Source of the DNA: Aselliscus stoliczkanus
Taxonomy: Eukaryota > Chordata > Mammalia > Chiroptera > Hipposideridae
Direction of reading: 5' to 3'
Length of the DNA: 64,000 nt
NCBI GenBank assembly: GCA_033961575.1
Contig: CM066737.1
Location: 50,506,771 to 50,570,770, forward strand
In this document: positions 62,454 through 64,000 of the stretch, in pieces
How the letters are laid out: each line of letters begins with the position of its first letter
Numbering within the stretch: the stretch's first letter is position 1
The notes under the pieces: generated by a model
What the model was told of the DNA's origin: nothing
The model's input: only the letters and a program-made list of their open reading frames with translations
The model's database searches: none
Translations under genes and position numbers: made by a program

Positions 62454-62831
62454 TGTTGGGGTGCGGGGCATTCAGTCCAGCCTGGATGGAGCATAGCCAG
62501 AGGCCTGGAAATGCTTTTGGAAATTGCTATGTTGTTCACAGATGGGCACTGGAATTTTCCTAACTGATCATGTTCTCTTCGCCCTGACTGTCAGAACACT
62601 GAGAATTAACAAGCAGACTAGGTTTCCTGGCCTGTGTTGTTGATTTTATTTGTTCCTTTGATTCATTCCATAGACACTTAATTTCCTGTCTCGATTTTCC
62701 CCTTGCTTCATTTTCTTCATATTTTTCATTGATTTTATACTGCATTGATGTAATTTGCATGCTATTCTTTGTGAGATAAAGATGAAATAAATAAATACTA
62801 GTTGAGTGTTAGCAGTAAAAAAAAAGAAGTG

Positions 62832-63330
62832 CATTTAACTTGACTTTTCTTGGAAAGTCAGGGAGAGTTCTGCATGATGTACAGTTGTGTAATGCTCCTG
62901 CTGATGGCTGGGTTTAGGTGATGCTAAAGGAGGCAGGAAAACCAGCTAGGGATTGGCAATAGCAATGTCTAAATCAGCTTTACACAGAGGCAGCAAGAGA
63001 AGAGAGAACAGGCATATTTGAGAGAAGGTAAGGAGTTTGAATCAGCATTACTAAGCAACTGATTAGATTGGGGATACATAGGAGTAAGAGGAGTAAAGAT
63101 GTTAAGATGACTCCCAGCATGATAACCTACGTGGCTAGAGGGATGCTGGGGCTTCTCCCTAAGTTGGGGCCTACAGTCAAGGAAGCAGATTGGAGGAGGC
63201 AGGATACAAGAAAAGAAGTGGGAATGATGCTGAGTTTGTGAGGCTAGGATGATACTCTGGCAGGATCCTCATAAATCGGTGGGAATGTGGGTCTGGAGAG
63301 GATGAGAAGGGTTGAAAGGAAAGTAATATA
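62832..63330 (-). mobile_element. Reverse L2-like sequence after the retrocopy
   Basis: GATGTTAAGATGACTCCCAG near 63099 resembles reverse L2, suggesting the retrocopy landed inside an L2. Confidence 0.45.
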
Positions 63331-63340
63331 CATGTATAGC

Positions 63341-63406
63341 TATACTATACTATTTTATACTATACTATACTATACTATACTATACTATACTATACTATAC
63401 TATATA
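63341..63406 (+). repeat. (TATAC)n pentanucleotide microsatellite
   Basis: About a dozen TATAC units with one TATTT interruption near 63351. Confidence 0.97.
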
Positions 63407-63409
63407 TCG

Positions 63410-63880
63410 GGGATGCCAAAAAATGTATACAAGTTGACACTTTGGTCAATGTTGCTCAAACAGTAGTTCACTGTAATCAGAAGTGTCTGGACACTGATGG
63501 TAACCACTTTGATTACCTCTTGTAATTGCAGAAGTCAAACGTGACTTGTATTCATCTTTTGTTATCAGTATATGTTGAATGTTATAATTTTAATAGTTTT
63601 TTCCTTTTTTAAAATGTGTATATGTTCTTTTGGCATCTTCTGTATGTGTATACACACACACAAAAAAAAAACAACACAAACATGAAAAAGAAAAAGGATG
63701 AAATTTTAAAATGCATAAAAATGCTAACATTTTCTTTAATCACCCCTATAGAACACCTTATGCATCCCATTTTTCAGACCCATGCTCTACAGTACTCTTT
63801 AAAAAAGAGTGAATGGTTAAAGAAATATGGAAATTGTAACTCAAGGGTAGTATTAAGAAAAAAATCACTGTAAACAATGG
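63410..63880. other. AT-rich intron sequence, nothing recognised
   Basis: No gene or clear repeat; contains A-runs at 63662-63670. Confidence 0.45.
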
Positions 63881-63882
63881 GA

Positions 63883-64000
63883 GAGAGTCAGATGGTTACA
63901 TGTCTTGTTAGGGAGACCACTTCATGGATGGAGTGAGGCTTGATCACTGCACTGTATACCTGAAACTGATGTTGTATAATATTGTATGCCAACTGTACTT
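63883..64000 (+). mobile_element. LINE-1 3' UTR fragment, cut by the window end
   Basis: Matches the 3' UTR segment seen at about 6670-6790 and 52795-52915 (CACTGCACTGTATACCTGAA and neighbours). The rest should continue beyond 64000. Confidence 0.75.

Larger units (their letters stand above)
60897..62825 (+). pseudogene. ELMO1P: ELMO1-derived processed retrocopy, truncated after 64 codons
   Basis: An ATG at 61122 opens 64 codons starting [20 protein letters not shown] and including [15 protein letters not shown], which I recognise as the N-terminus of ELMO1, the DOCK-binding engulfment adaptor whose N-terminal Ras-binding domain binds RhoG. A TGA follows at 61314-61316, where ELMO1 should continue. 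The copy has retroposition marks: about 225 bp of 5' leader, AATAAA at 62786-62791, a poly(A) run at 62817-62825, and an 8-bp target duplication AAGAAGTG at 60889-60896 and 62824-62831. Only part of the RBD is encoded and the rest of ELMO1 is absent; the 3' part contains a MIR-like segment, so the source may have been a short or alternatively terminated transcript. A SINE with its own TSD (61360-61462) interrupts it. The '1' paralogue assignment rests on peptide memory. Confidence 0.8.

Noticed and set aside
63341..63406. CRISPR-like or functional direct-repeat array
   Set aside because: It is a plain TATAC pentanucleotide microsatellite with no spacers.

Overview
This is a mammalian genomic window with no prokaryotic architecture. 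It has spliced exons with GT/AG borders, LINE-1, L2, MIR, MaLR, Tigger and hAT remnants, and many young tRNA-derived SINEs. Several SINE families end in a CCAATAAAATCTT tail, a form I associate with bats, particularly Yinpterochiroptera (fruit, horseshoe and leaf-nosed bats). The order Chiroptera is an inference from memory of these SINEs, not a search result.

One host gene is clearly present, on the minus strand: the 3' end of TMEM164, a multipass membrane protein linked to C20:4 ether-phospholipid synthesis and ferroptosis. Three consecutive coding exons lie at 48441-48363, 14587-14487 and 12779-12573. Their phases join exactly and encode the last 128 residues. A long 3' UTR of about 4.2 kb runs from 12572 to about 8350, where an AATAAA (minus strand 8378-8373) marks the likely gene end. 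TMEM164 is X-linked in human (Xq23), so the window is probably X-chromosomal. Upstream exons were not found and should lie beyond 64000.

Layout: 1-8350 is intergenic sequence downstream of TMEM164, with old LINE/MIR pieces, SINEs, an L1 3' end and simple repeats. 8350-12572 is the 3' UTR, almost free of transposons. 12780-14486 is a short intron. 14588-48362 is a 33.8 kb intron holding two Tigger-type and several hAT elements, L2 copies, nested MaLR LTRs, a roughly 6 kb L1 (26762-32985), a probable solo LTR (38877-39431) and many SINEs. 48442-64000 is part of the next intron. It holds a rearranged but TSD-flanked L1 (49699-53121), multimeric SINEs, a perfect 166-bp inverted repeat (58131-58296 and 58877-59042), a mariner-like MITE (60230-60307) and an ELMO1-derived retrocopy (60897-62825).

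No new coding system was found. The observations most worth follow-up are the perfect inverted duplication whose direction can be read from a SINE's target-site duplications, the chimeric L1 inserted as one unit, the ELMO1 retrocopy that stops after 64 codons, SINEs with variable numbers of tRNA-like modules and their head-only short forms, and two SINEs landing in the same target site. All functional statements on repeats are family-level. Percent identities and ages were not computed.
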